From NCBI GenBank assembly GCA_031366885.1, contig JANLPB010000049.1:1-19566 (forward strand): a stretch of DNA of 19,566 nucleotides, written 5' to 3'. The notes below the pieces were generated by a model that did no database searches, was not told the DNA's origin, and saw nothing but the letters and a program-made list of their open reading frames with translations. Of the stretch, positions 1-7,227 are shown one piece after another; position 1 is the first letter of the stretch, and the number at the start of each line of letters is the position of its first letter. The translations under genes and the position numbers were made by a program. Source of the stretch: UBA668 sp031366885 (GTDB lineage Bacteria > Actinomycetota > Acidimicrobiia > Acidimicrobiales > Ilumatobacteraceae).

Positions 1-1
1 C

Positions 2-1162
2 GACTACAGCGCCGAGTGCGCGACGAAAGGCTGGGCGGCCGACGACTGCAGCGCGGACGGTCGCTACTTCACCGCTGACTATCCGGGCATTGTTCGCGAA
101 CAGGTGGGCGCCGCCGTCGGTGGCGAGGTTCTGTACTTCAACGGTGCCATTGGTAGTCAGATCGGACCCGGTGATGCCGACGTCTGGCAGGTGGATGCCG
201 ACCATCCAGTCGGCGATGGTGTGACAGCGCCAGCCGGGGCGCAACCGGTGCCCGGCGCCGCTGACCTGCGCGACCAGAACATGGCACGCACAGCGGCCAT
301 CGGCGGCGAGTTAGCACGTCACGTGTTGGAGCTCGTCGCCGGCGCCAAGCCGGCCGATGTGAGCGAGATCAAATGGAGCCAGCAAGCGTTCTACACGGCG
401 CTCACCAACATCGGGTTCCGCGTACTGCTGGCCGATGGTGATCTCGGTTGGCAGGTCCCCGCCGCGTTCAATTGCACCCAGAAGCCGTACACCGACGTCA
501 ACTGCACTGACGACGGGGGAGCCCTCGAAGACGACTCGGTGCTGACGTCGCTGGTCGATAGCCAGATCCGGGTCGGCGACGTGCTGAAGACGCAGGTCAC
601 GTTCGTCAGTCTGGGCGGTGTCGGCTTCCTGTTCATGCCCGGCGAACTGCCGCCCGAACTGGTCATCGGCTTGCCCGACGACTTCGAGACCAACACTGCT
701 GCCTACTACGCACAGCCGGAGCTACACGCGATCGGTGCGGAGTACGAGATTCCCGGCTTCTTGCTCGACCTCGTCCCCACGACGACCACGTTCACCGTCG
801 GACTCGGCGGCGACGAGTTGGGTTACTGGGTGCCGATCAACGAGGTGCGGCTGAAGTGCCTCGACCTGGTGATGGACCCGGCCAGCGGGTACACGTGTCA
901 GCGCCTCTTCGACGAGGGCTACCTTGTCACTCCGGATGCCGTAGCCGGGCCGGTCTGTCGCAACCTGCAGGAGTATCCGTCGCTCGCTGCTCAGGAGATC
1001 GTCCCGAACCCGAACGCTGCACTTGCCGCCGTGTGTCGCTACGGCCAGGCGCTCGGCCGCGAGCTGGGCGAGCCCGACGGCCACTACGAGGAGACTAACT
1101 CAGCTGGGTGGGACCTCGTTGACGATCTTTGGGCAGCCGCTCGCCAACTGTTCAGCCACTGA
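2..1162 (+). CDS. Neutral ceramidase-like secreted protein, 5' truncated
   Basis: The reading frame is open from the first bases of the window to a TGA at 1160-1162, giving 386 visible residues; the true start lies outside. A GTG at 104 is internal, because conserved-looking sequence precedes it. Segments resemble the N-terminal domain of neutral/alkaline ceramidases, which hydrolyse the amide bond of ceramide outside the cell: a DYPG...VREQV stretch followed by LYFNGAIGSQIGP, then FVSLGGVGFLFMPGELPPEL, then DELGYWVPINEV. At least seven cysteines in the visible part fit an exported, disulfide-bonded protein. The signal peptide and the N-terminal metal-binding histidines, if present, are outside the window, so activity cannot be judged. 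It ends 21 bases before dop on the same strand. Family assignment is by remembered motif pattern only; another member of the ceramidase-like superfamily is possible. Confidence 0.6.
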   Translation, partial: DYSAECATKGWAADDCSADGRYFTADYPGIVREQVGAAVGGEVLYFNGAIGSQIGPGDADVWQVDADHPVGDGVTAPAGAQPVPGAADLRDQNMARTAAIGGELARHVLELVAGAKPADVSEIKWSQQAFYTALTNIGFRVLLADGDLGWQVPAAFNCTQKPYTDVNCTDDGGALEDDSVLTSLVDSQIRVGDVLKTQVTFVSLGGVGFLFMPGELPPELVIGLPDDFETNTAAYYAQPELHAIGAEYEIPGFLLDLVPTTTTFTVGLGGDELGYWVPINEVRLKCLDLVMDPASGYTCQRLFDEGYLVTPDAVAGPVCRNLQEYPSLAAQEIVPNPNAALAAVCRYGQALGRELGEPDGHYEETNSAGWDLVDDLWAAARQLFSH

Positions 1163-1183
1163 TTGCGTTGTTAGGGTCCACCC

Positions 1184-2680
1184 ATGGCTATCCCCAAGGT
1201 CTGTGGCATCGAGACCGAGTACGGCATCCTGGTTCGTGGCCCCGTCGGCGAAAACACCAGAAACCCCGTCTCCGCTTCGTCGCTGCTGATCAACGCCTAC
1301 CTTGCGGCAAACCTCCGCAAGGTGGGGTGGGACTTCGAGGACGAGCATCCGGGGAGCGACGCCCGCGGCTTCAGCGTTGACGATCTCCTAGAGCCCGAGA
1401 TTGAGACGCACCTGGTGAATGCCGTCCTCACCAACGGGGCCCGCTACTACGTCGACCATGCTCACCCCGAAATCAGCACGCCAGAGTGCCGTACGGCTCG
1501 CGAGGCCCTGGTCTTCGACCGTGCCGCGGAGGAGATTGTCTGGGCCAGCATGCAGGCTGCCAATGCTTTGCTGCCGGCAGGCGCCGAGGTCTTGTGCCAC
1601 AAGAACAACTCCGATGGCAAGGGAAACAGCTACGGCTGCCACGAGAACTACCTCGTCGCTCGAGAGGTGCCGTTCGGCCGCATCGTGCACCAGATCACGC
1701 CGCACTTCGTGACACGCCAAATCGTCATCGGGGCCGGCAAGGTCGGTTGCGAACTGTCCGGCGTGTCCAGCTCGGACGTTCCGTTCCAGATCAGCCAGCG
1801 TGCAGATTTCTTCGAGGAAGAGGTCGGTCTCGAGACCACCCTGAAGCGCCCGATCATCAACACCCGCGACGAGCCGCACTGCGACTCCAGCAAGTACCGG
1901 CGGCTGCACGTCATCGTCGGCGACGCCAATATGAGCGAGACCGCCACGCTGGTAAAGCTGGGCGCGACATCAATCCTGCTGGCCATGATCGAGGACGACG
2001 TCGTCGGTGACGACCTGTCATTGGCGAACCCAGTGGCTGCGATCAGAAACATCAGCCACGACCCTTCGCTGCAACGCTTGGTCACACTGCGCAACGGCCG
2101 GCGCGCAACGGCCTTGGAGATTCAGTGGGGCTTGCTGGAGTTGGCCCTGAAGTATGAGCGTTCGCACGGCCTCGAACCGGTCGGACACGACGTGGGGCGA
2201 GAAGTCCTGAGTCTGTGGGAAGGGATCCTGACCGGGTTGGAAAGCAACCCCGAGTCGGTGGCGCACCAGGTCGACTGGGTGGCCAAGCGCCGCATGGTGG
2301 AGGCCTATGCCGCTCGCCACGATGCCCGGCCCGGAGACGCCCGCCTCAAGGCGCTCGACCTGCAATACCACGACCTTCGCCGCGACAAGTGCCTTGCCCG
2401 CCGCGTCGGACTCGATGTGTTGACAACGGCCGCCGAAGTCCACGACGCGATGACCAACCCCCCGCTGACCACCAGGGCCTACTTCCGAGGGCGATGCCTG
2501 GCGAAGTGGCCCACGGAAATCGTGGCCGCCAACTGGGACAGCATGGTGTTCGACATCGGCCGCGAGCCGCTGCGCCGAGTGCCGATGATGGAACCATTGC
2601 GCGGCACAGCGGAATCCGTGGCTAGGTTGATCGACGAAAGCGATACCCCAGCCGAGCTGCTGGCCCGGCTGGGTTCCTGA
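1184..2680 (+). CDS. dop: Dop, deamidase of Pup and depupylase
   Basis: This 498-residue protein belongs to the Dop/PafA carboxylate-amine ligase-like family. Dop converts the C-terminal Gln of Pup to Glu and also removes Pup from substrates, in the cytoplasm. The N-terminus reads GIETEYG (residues 8-14, with the metal-binding Glu10). TNGARYYVDHAHPE surrounds Asp91, which aligns with the catalytic Asp of Dop (Asp94/95 in mycobacterial Dop). The stretch between these two blocks, containing DARGF near residues 59-63, is the Dop-specific loop that PafA lacks. The nucleotide-binding GNSYGCHENYL and NTRDEPHCDSSKYRRLHVIV blocks are shared with PafA. The ATG at 1184 has a weak AGGG 7 bases upstream. 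pup follows after 38 bases. It is distinguished from the pafA in this window by the VDHAHPE motif; PafA has LDVGSHPE. Confidence 0.97.
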   Translation: MAIPKVCGIETEYGILVRGPVGENTRNPVSASSLLINAYLAANLRKVGWDFEDEHPGSDARGFSVDDLLEPEIETHLVNAVLTNGARYYVDHAHPEISTPECRTAREALVFDRAAEEIVWASMQAANALLPAGAEVLCHKNNSDGKGNSYGCHENYLVAREVPFGRIVHQITPHFVTRQIVIGAGKVGCELSGVSSSDVPFQISQRADFFEEEVGLETTLKRPIINTRDEPHCDSSKYRRLHVIVGDANMSETATLVKLGATSILLAMIEDDVVGDDLSLANPVAAIRNISHDPSLQRLVTLRNGRRATALEIQWGLLELALKYERSHGLEPVGHDVGREVLSLWEGILTGLESNPESVAHQVDWVAKRRMVEAYAARHDARPGDARLKALDLQYHDLRRDKCLARRVGLDVLTTAAEVHDAMTNPPLTTRAYFRGRCLAKWPTEIVAANWDSMVFDIGREPLRRVPMMEPLRGTAESVARLIDESDTPAELLARLGS

Positions 2681-2708
2681 ACGGTCCACACGCGGGCTTC
2701 GTCCACAC

Positions 2709-2713
2709 AGGAG
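2709..2713 (+). promoter_or_regulatory. Strong ribosome-binding site of pup
   Basis: AGGAG sits five bases before the pup ATG at 2719. It is one of the clearest Shine-Dalgarno sequences in the run, whereas dop and prcB have weak or no visible ones. This fits a need to make much more Pup than of the enzymes, which is inference. Confidence 0.75.
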
Positions 2714-2718
2714 AACAC

Positions 2719-2913
2719 ATGGCTGAGCGCACACAGAAACAGAAACCGACACCGAGCCGAACCGACGAGGTGGTCGAGGCCGCCCCGGCGGTCGTTGGTG
2801 GCAGCGAGAAGTTGAAGGCCGAGCTCGATGACCTGCTCGACGAAATTGACGACGTCTTGGAGACCAACGCAGAGGATTTTGTGAAGTCCTACGTGCAAAA
2901 GGGCGGCCAGTAG
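2719..2913 (+). CDS. pup: Pup, prokaryotic ubiquitin-like protein (GGQ form)
   Basis: The 64-residue protein is the tag that marks proteins for the bacterial proteasome. It ends in FVKSYVQKGGQ, nearly identical to the mycobacterial Pup C-terminus. The terminal Gln64 means it must be deamidated to Glu by Dop before PafA can attach it to substrate lysines, which agrees with dop lying directly upstream. Residues 1-27 are polar and low in complexity, as expected for the disordered N-terminus that is threaded into the ATPase and proteasome. Residues 30-52 are rich in Leu, Asp and Glu with heptad-like spacing and should form the helix that binds the ATPase coiled coil. The gene is followed by prcB after only four bases. 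Confidence 0.98.
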   Translation: MAERTQKQKPTPSRTDEVVEAAPAVVGGSEKLKAELDDLLDEIDDVLETNAEDFVKSYVQKGGQ

Positions 2914-2917
2914 TTCA

Positions 2918-3703
2918 ATGCCGATGCCGATGTTCACGCCCGGCACCGACCCGGGCTCCAGCTTTCCTGAATTGCTCAAGCGAATGGGCTTGTCGACCGA
3001 GGCAGCCGGTGCCGCACAGGGCGAGCTCGCCGTCCCGCACGCGACGACATGTGTGGCCCTTCGCTTCGCCGACGGCGTGATCATGGCTGGCGACCGCCGT
3101 GCGACGAGCGGCAATCTCATCAGCCACCGGGGTATGGAAAAAGTCGTCCAAGCCGACCTGCACAGCGGGGTCGCGATCGCCGGTGCTGCCGGGCCAGCCA
3201 TGGAGATGGTCAAGCTGTTCCAACTGCAGCTCGAGCATTACGAGAAAGTTGAGGGGGTCTCCCTCACCCTGGAAGGTAAGGCCAACCAGCTCAGCATGAT
3301 GGTGCGCGGCAACCTTCCCGCAGCCATGCAGGGGATGGTCGTGGTGCCGATCTTCGCGGGCTACGACCTACGCCGAGCCGATGGTCGGCTGTTCACGTAC
3401 GACGTCACTGGCGGCCGCTACGAGGAGCACGACTACATCGCCACCGGTTCGGGAATGCTGCACGCCGGCACGGTCATCAAAATTGGTTGGCGCGACAGTC
3501 TCGATCGTGGCGCGGCGATTTCGCTCGCCTGCCGAGGGTTGTGGGAAGCAGCCGACGCGGACAGCGCGACTGGCGGCCCGGATGCACTGCGCGGCATCTA
3601 CCCGGTCGTGGCAACCATCACCGCTGCCGGTTGGTCGCGGGTGGCCGATGCCGAGCTCGCGTCCGTGTTCGAGTCGATCGCGACGGAGGTGCGTAGCCGA
3701 TGA
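2918..3703 (+). CDS. prcB: PrcB, 20S proteasome beta subunit
   Basis: This is the catalytic subunit of the 20S proteasome core, 261 residues. An N-terminal propeptide of about 42 residues precedes the TTCVAL sequence, so Thr43 becomes the N-terminal nucleophile after autocleavage. In mature numbering Asp17 (Asp59, in AGDRRAT) and Lys33 (Lys75, in GMEKV) fall exactly where catalytic residues are expected. The blocks LEHYEKVEGV, MVRGNLPAAMQGM and DDSATGGPD-like DADSATGGPD are also typical of actinobacterial PrcB. Three ATG codons lie within the first five codons (2918, 2924, 2930), so the exact start is uncertain by a few residues, but these all lie in the removed propeptide. No strong Shine-Dalgarno is visible, so translational coupling to pup is likely. 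Its stop overlaps the start of prcA by four bases. Confidence 0.97.
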   Translation: MPMPMFTPGTDPGSSFPELLKRMGLSTEAAGAAQGELAVPHATTCVALRFADGVIMAGDRRATSGNLISHRGMEKVVQADLHSGVAIAGAAGPAMEMVKLFQLQLEHYEKVEGVSLTLEGKANQLSMMVRGNLPAAMQGMVVVPIFAGYDLRRADGRLFTYDVTGGRYEEHDYIATGSGMLHAGTVIKIGWRDSLDRGAAISLACRGLWEAADADSATGGPDALRGIYPVVATITAAGWSRVADAELASVFESIATEVRSR

Positions 3704-4380
3704 GCCAGCCGTTCTACGTGTCGCCCGAGCAGGTCATGAAGGACCGTGCCGACTACGCGCGCAAGGGCATTGCACGCGGCCGTGCGCTGGTAGCGGTGCT
3801 GTATGACGACGGCATCGCATTGGTGGCGGAGAACCCCAGCAACACCCTGCGCAAGATCAGTGAGATCTACGATCGCATCGCGTTCGCTGGGGCCGGTAAG
3901 TACAACGAGTTCGACCAACTCCGCGTCGCGGGCGTCCGCGCCGCCGATCTCAAGGGCTTCCAATACAGCCGGGACGACGTGGACGCGCGCAGCTTGGCCA
4001 ACAACTACGCGCAGATACTCGGCGGCATCTTCACCAACGAGATGAAACCGATGGAAGTCGAGATACTGGTGGCAGAAGTCGGTCACGCTGCGGGCGGCGA
4101 CCAGCTGTTTCACAGCCAGTACGACGGCACCGTCGTCGATGAGCGGCGCTACACAGTGTTGGGCGGCGACGCCGAAGCCATCGGCGAGCGGATGAAGGCT
4201 TCGTTCGCCGAAGGGCAGAGCCTGGCCGCTGCAGTGCAGGAAGCCACTAGGGCGCTGTCGGGACCGGACCGCACCCTCGTGGCCACCGACCTCGAGGTCG
4301 CCATCCTTTCGCGTGGCAACGGGCGCCGTTGCTTCCGCCGCCTCGACGACGTCACCGTTGCGGCCGCGTTGGCTGACTAA
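3700..4380 (+). CDS. prcA: PrcA, 20S proteasome alpha subunit
   Basis: This 226-residue protein forms the outer, non-catalytic rings of the 20S proteasome that gate substrate entry and dock the ATPase. The N-terminus MSQPFYVSPEQVMKDRADYA is the typical actinobacterial alpha start, with the SPEQ motif and gating tail. ARKGIARGRALVAV, the ENPSNTLRKI...YDRIAFAGAGKYNEFDQLR block and the ANNYAQILGGIFTNEMKPMEVE block are family hallmarks. It has no N-terminal Thr, as expected of an alpha subunit. The ATG overlaps the prcB stop (ATGA at 3700-3703), with GGAGGT at 3685-3690 upstream, so equal production of the two subunits by coupling is likely. pxpA begins two bases after its stop. Confidence 0.96.
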   Translation: MSQPFYVSPEQVMKDRADYARKGIARGRALVAVLYDDGIALVAENPSNTLRKISEIYDRIAFAGAGKYNEFDQLRVAGVRAADLKGFQYSRDDVDARSLANNYAQILGGIFTNEMKPMEVEILVAEVGHAAGGDQLFHSQYDGTVVDERRYTVLGGDAEAIGERMKASFAEGQSLAAAVQEATRALSGPDRTLVATDLEVAILSRGNGRRCFRRLDDVTVAAALAD

Positions 4381-4382
4381 AC

Positions 4383-5111
4383 GTGGCCGAACCCCAATCC
4401 CTCGATCTCAACAGTGACGTCGGAGAGGGTTACGGGGTATGGCCTGGCGGGCCGGACGAAGCCTTGATGCCACTGATCAGCTCCGCGAACGTGGCGTGTG
4501 GTTTTCACGGCGGTGACCCGACGATCATGCAGCGAACGTGTGCCATGGCCCGGCAACACGGTTGCACCATTGGTGCCCAGGTCAGTTATCCAGATCTGGC
4601 AGGTTTCGGCCGTCGCTTCATGGAGATACAGCCGGCCGACTTGTCAGCTGCGGTGTTGTATCAAATCGGAGCGCTCGATGCGTTCGCGCGCGCCGCCGGA
4701 GGGGTGCGTTACGTCAAGCCGCACGGCGCGTTGTACAACGCGATCGTCGGCCACGAGATCCAGGCGGCAGCGGTGGCGGCGGCAGTGCACGCGTACAACC
4801 CGTCGTTGGCGGTGCTCGGTCTGCCCGGGTCGGCCATCAGAGTGGCGTGCGAGCGCCTCGGTCTGCGATTTGTGGAGGAGGGCTTCGCCGATCGGGCCTA
4901 CACCGACCAGGGCACGCTGGTGCCTCGCACACAGGCCGGCGCGCTGATCACGGATGCCGACGCGGCAGCGGTACAGGCGCTGGCCCTCGCCGAGCGGGGA
5001 GTCGGGTCGATCTGCGTGCACTCCGACACACCCGGAGCGCCGGAGATCTTGGCAACCGTCGCCGTCGCGCTCATCGGCGCCGGGTACGCAATAATGTCGT
5101 TCGTGTCGTGA
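4383..5111 (+). CDS. pxpA: 5-oxoprolinase subunit A (LamB/YcsF family)
   Basis: PxpA is one of three subunits of the bacterial ATP-dependent 5-oxoprolinase, which opens 5-oxoproline (pyroglutamate) to glutamate in the cytoplasm. The 242-residue protein shows the family signature LDLNSDVGEGYG (residues 7-18), NVACGFHGGDP (36-46), VKPHGALYN (111-119) and VHSDTPGA near residue 217. Length is close to the usual 245-255. The start is a GTG two bases after the prcA stop, and no other in-frame start fits the conserved N-terminus. This places it in the proteasome run rather than in a separate unit. Small departures from the usual motifs (NSD for NAD, HSD for HGD) do not suggest loss of function. Confidence 0.93.
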   Translation: MAEPQSLDLNSDVGEGYGVWPGGPDEALMPLISSANVACGFHGGDPTIMQRTCAMARQHGCTIGAQVSYPDLAGFGRRFMEIQPADLSAAVLYQIGALDAFARAAGGVRYVKPHGALYNAIVGHEIQAAAVAAAVHAYNPSLAVLGLPGSAIRVACERLGLRFVEEGFADRAYTDQGTLVPRTQAGALITDADAAAVQALALAERGVGSICVHSDTPGAPEILATVAVALIGAGYAIMSFVS

Positions 5112-5169
5112 GGCATGAACGGTGAGGCATGAACGGTGAGGCGCGAACGGTGAGGCGCGCACGATGAGG
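5109..5169 (+). repeat. 14-bp tandem repeat bridging the pxpA stop and pxpB start
   Basis: About 4.4 copies of a 14-base unit follow one another without gaps: tgaggcatgaacgg at 5109-5122 and 5123-5136, tgaggcgcgaacgg at 5137-5150, tgaggcgcgcacga at 5151-5164, and tgagg at 5165-5169. The first copy contains the pxpA TGA stop and the last supplies a GAGG (5152-5155) eight bases before the pxpB ATG at 5164. The two left copies are identical and the right copies have diverged, which suggests recent duplication at the left side. Unit length is not a multiple of three. Confidence 0.9.
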
Positions 5170-5757
5170 TTGTTGCCATACGGTCCGCGGGCCGTGCTGG
5201 TGGAGTTCGACACGCTGGACCAGATGATGGCGTCGGCCAGCAGTTGGCGCAACGCCGACATCGCCGGTGTCGTCGATGTCGTCCCGGCAACCCGCACGGT
5301 CCTGGTCGTGCACGACGGCACGCTCGACGAACGCCAGCTGGTCGCCCCAATCGGTGCAACGCGGGCGTTGCCGGCGGGCGAGCCGGTGACGCTTGATGTC
5401 GAGTACGACGGCGACGACCTGGCTGGTGTCGCGCTGGCGTGCGGCCTCTCCGTGCAGGAAGCGATCGACCTTCATTGCGGAGCCGAGTACACCGTGGCGT
5501 TCTGTGGCTTCATGCCCGGGTTCGCCTATCTCGTTGGCCTGCCCCCGTTGCTGCAGCTGCCCCGCCGGAGCACACCGCGTACCCGTGTGCCCGCAGGGTC
5601 TGTCGCCATCGCGGCGGAGTTCGCTGGTATCTATCCGCGTGAGAGTCCCGGCGGCTGGCACCTTCTCGGACATACCAACGCCATCTTGTGGGACGACAGC
5701 CGCACCCCACCCGCCATGCTGCCTCCCGGCACGCGTGTCAGGTTTCGCCCGACATGA
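5164..5757 (+). CDS. pxpB: 5-oxoprolinase subunit B (KipI family)
   Basis: This 197-residue protein belongs to the KipI/PxpB family, which forms a complex with PxpC and works with PxpA to hydrolyse 5-oxoproline. The C-terminal half carries the most conserved blocks: FCGFMPGFAYLVGLP (residues 113-127), PRRSTPRTRVPAGSVAIA (133-150), and GIYPRESPGGWHLLG (155-169), ending in PPGTRVRF (187-194). The N-terminal half is the less conserved KipI N-domain starting LLPYGPRAVLVEF. The ATG at 5164 is preceded by GAGG provided by the tandem repeat. Its stop overlaps the pxpC start (ATGA at 5754-5757). It is somewhat shorter than many family members, mainly in the N-domain. The paired PxpC makes an enzyme role more likely than the sporulation-kinase inhibitor role of Bacillus KipI. 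Confidence 0.92.
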   Translation: MRLLPYGPRAVLVEFDTLDQMMASASSWRNADIAGVVDVVPATRTVLVVHDGTLDERQLVAPIGATRALPAGEPVTLDVEYDGDDLAGVALACGLSVQEAIDLHCGAEYTVAFCGFMPGFAYLVGLPPLLQLPRRSTPRTRVPAGSVAIAAEFAGIYPRESPGGWHLLGHTNAILWDDSRTPPAMLPPGTRVRFRPT

Positions 5758-6533
5758 TTTCGGTCGAGTCGTGGGGGATCGCCGGATCCATTGTCGACGT
5801 TGGCCGCACGGGGCTGGCCTGGCTCGGCCAGAGCCGCGGGGGAGCAGTCGACGTCTCCTCGCTGGCGCTGGCAAATCGACTCGTTGGGAACCCCGCGAAC
5901 GCTGCAGGTATCGAGACGTCGGGTGGCCTGTCCATGACCTTCGGCCAGCCAACGATGGTTGCCATTGCCGGTGCCGTGGCTGACGTCGGCGTGACGGGTG
6001 GGCAGGCCACTGGGTGGGGGAGCCATGTTGTGCTACCCGCGGGAGCGCAACTGCGAGTGGGGCGATTGACCGACGGAGCGCGGCTCTACCTCGCGGTTCG
6101 CGGAGGTCTCGCAATTGCCGTTGACGGATTGCGTGTCGGCCCAGACCCGGGTGAGCCGGCAGCGACAGAGCCGGCGCCTCGAGCACCGCTCACAACTCGG
6201 CTGAGGGTGTGGCCAGGGCCGAGGGTGGACTGGTTTCAATCCAGTGCCTGGCCAACGCTGCTTGCCGCGACGTTCGAGGTCACCAGCACCAGTCGAGTCG
6301 GCGTCCGCCTCGAAGGCGCAGCGTTGAGCGCACGAAGTGATCGAGAGTTGCCCTCAGAGGGTCTCGTCGAGGGAGCCATTCAGGTGCCGCCAGATGGCCA
6401 GCCGATCATCATGCTCGCCGACCATCCCACCACCGGTGGCTATCCGGTGATAGCGGTGATCGATCCTGCCGACCTACGCCACGCCGCCCAAGCCGCCGTG
6501 GGAACGACCCTTCGTTTCGTCCCCGCCCGCTGA
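5754..6533 (+). CDS. pxpC: 5-oxoprolinase subunit C (KipA family)
   Basis: This 259-residue protein is the partner of PxpB (KipA / biotin-dependent carboxyltransferase-like family). Conserved blocks are VDVGRTGLAWLGQSRGGAVD near the N-terminus, LANRLVGNPANAAGIE, and in the C-terminal part ERRELPSEG-like DRELPSEGLVEGAIQVPPDGQPI followed by LADHPTTGGYPVIAVID. I chose the ATG at 5754, which overlaps the pxpB stop and starts directly at the conserved MISVESWG. The frame is open upstream to 5688, but that part would be a shadow of pxpB. The last 60 bases overlap the 3' end of the converging membrane-protein gene on the other strand. The family name 'allophanate hydrolase subunit 2' is an old alternative label. 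Confidence 0.92.
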   Translation: MISVESWGIAGSIVDVGRTGLAWLGQSRGGAVDVSSLALANRLVGNPANAAGIETSGGLSMTFGQPTMVAIAGAVADVGVTGGQATGWGSHVVLPAGAQLRVGRLTDGARLYLAVRGGLAIAVDGLRVGPDPGEPAATEPAPRAPLTTRLRVWPGPRVDWFQSSAWPTLLAATFEVTSTSRVGVRLEGAALSARSDRELPSEGLVEGAIQVPPDGQPIIMLADHPTTGGYPVIAVIDPADLRHAAQAAVGTTLRFVPAR

Positions 6534-7094
6534 ACGGGGCGGCCGCCGATGCTCGAGCCACGCGGTGACCAAGCCAGCGCACAGCGCGCCAGCGGTACCG
6601 AGGCACAGATCGCCGATGGTGTCGCGATAGATGCCCAGCTGCTCGACGGTCTGCACGAACGAGGTGTACTCGGCGAACTCCCACACGATCGCCATGAATG
6701 CCCCAGCGCCGGTCACCATCCACACGGTTTCCCACGGCTTGTAGCCCCGGCTCAGGACGATGCCCAACGCACCCCCGAGCAGCGCCCAGTTTGCGAAGTG
6801 TGCGACATCGTCGAACCACTCGACTGAGTCGAAGAGGTTGAGAGCGTTCCCGCCGAGGTCGACCAGAAACGACGCCGTCACCAGGGCATCAGCCGCATGC
6901 GGGTAGGGGAGCGACGGCACGCGACGGCGAGCCAACCACCAGATCCCTGCCGGCACTGCACACAGCAGCGGATAGGCGAGTGCTCGAGCGCCCATCGCTT
7001 TGTCGTTGAACCGATCTGCGTCGCTCCACACCAGCGCGATGACCAACAGCAGCGCAACTGCGATTTTCAGACCGACATTGAGACGCCGCACCAC
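6474..7094 (-). CDS. YjdF-like (DUF2238-type) integral membrane protein
   Basis: The 206-residue protein is hydrophobic with about six membrane segments near residues 9-24, 37-55, 68-84, 100-115, 124-141 and 160-180. Charged residues inside or beside these segments form a pattern, DxxxH (Asp95, His99), WEFAE (Glu139, Glu142) and RDTIGDL (Asp158, Asp162), that resembles the YjdF/DUF2238 family, whose function is not established. The start is a GTG at 7094 followed by positively charged residues, consistent with an inside N-terminus. The last 20 residues are low-complexity Gly/Ser/Arg and are encoded opposite the 3' end of pxpC, a 60-base convergent overlap. It faces away from pafA, with which it shares a short divergent spacer. 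Family assignment is moderate; the coding status is well supported by the clear membrane pattern. Confidence 0.7.
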   Translation of the reverse strand: MVRRLNVGLKIAVALLLVIALVWSDADRFNDKAMGARALAYPLLCAVPAGIWWLARRRVPSLPYPHAADALVTASFLVDLGGNALNLFDSVEWFDDVAHFANWALLGGALGIVLSRGYKPWETVWMVTGAGAFMAIVWEFAEYTSFVQTVEQLGIYRDTIGDLCLGTAGALCAGLVTAWLEHRRPPRSAGGDETKGRSHGGLGGVA

Positions 7095-7227
7095 GTCGAC
7101 CCTAGAGGCTTGAGCGGCAGTGTGGTGGAGACGCTGAGCGGCAGCGGGATCAATGGCAGCACGCGTCGACTGTGACTTCGGTCCACCTCTCCCGCCAAGC
7201 GCGGTGTGAGTGCGCTACGGTGCGCGC
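7095..7227. promoter_or_regulatory. Divergent spacer between the membrane-protein gene and pafA
   Basis: This 133-base gap must contain the pafA promoter, and probably that of the divergent membrane-protein gene. TGAGCGGCAG occurs twice, at 7111-7120 and 7135-7144, spaced 24 bases start to start. No convincing -35/-10 pair is visible. The repeat could be an operator, but it could also be chance in a GC-rich stretch. Confidence 0.3.

Noticed and set aside
5109..5169. CRISPR-like array
   Set aside because: The units are only 14 bases, contiguous and without spacers, so this is a simple tandem repeat.
5688..5753. N-terminal extension of pxpC
   Set aside because: This is the shadow of the pxpB end; the ATGA overlap at 5754 leads straight into the conserved N-terminus.
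5071..6186. A minus-strand open frame of 371 codons over pxpB and pxpC
   Set aside because: It is antisense to two well-supported genes and its translation is Arg/His-rich without recognisable domains.
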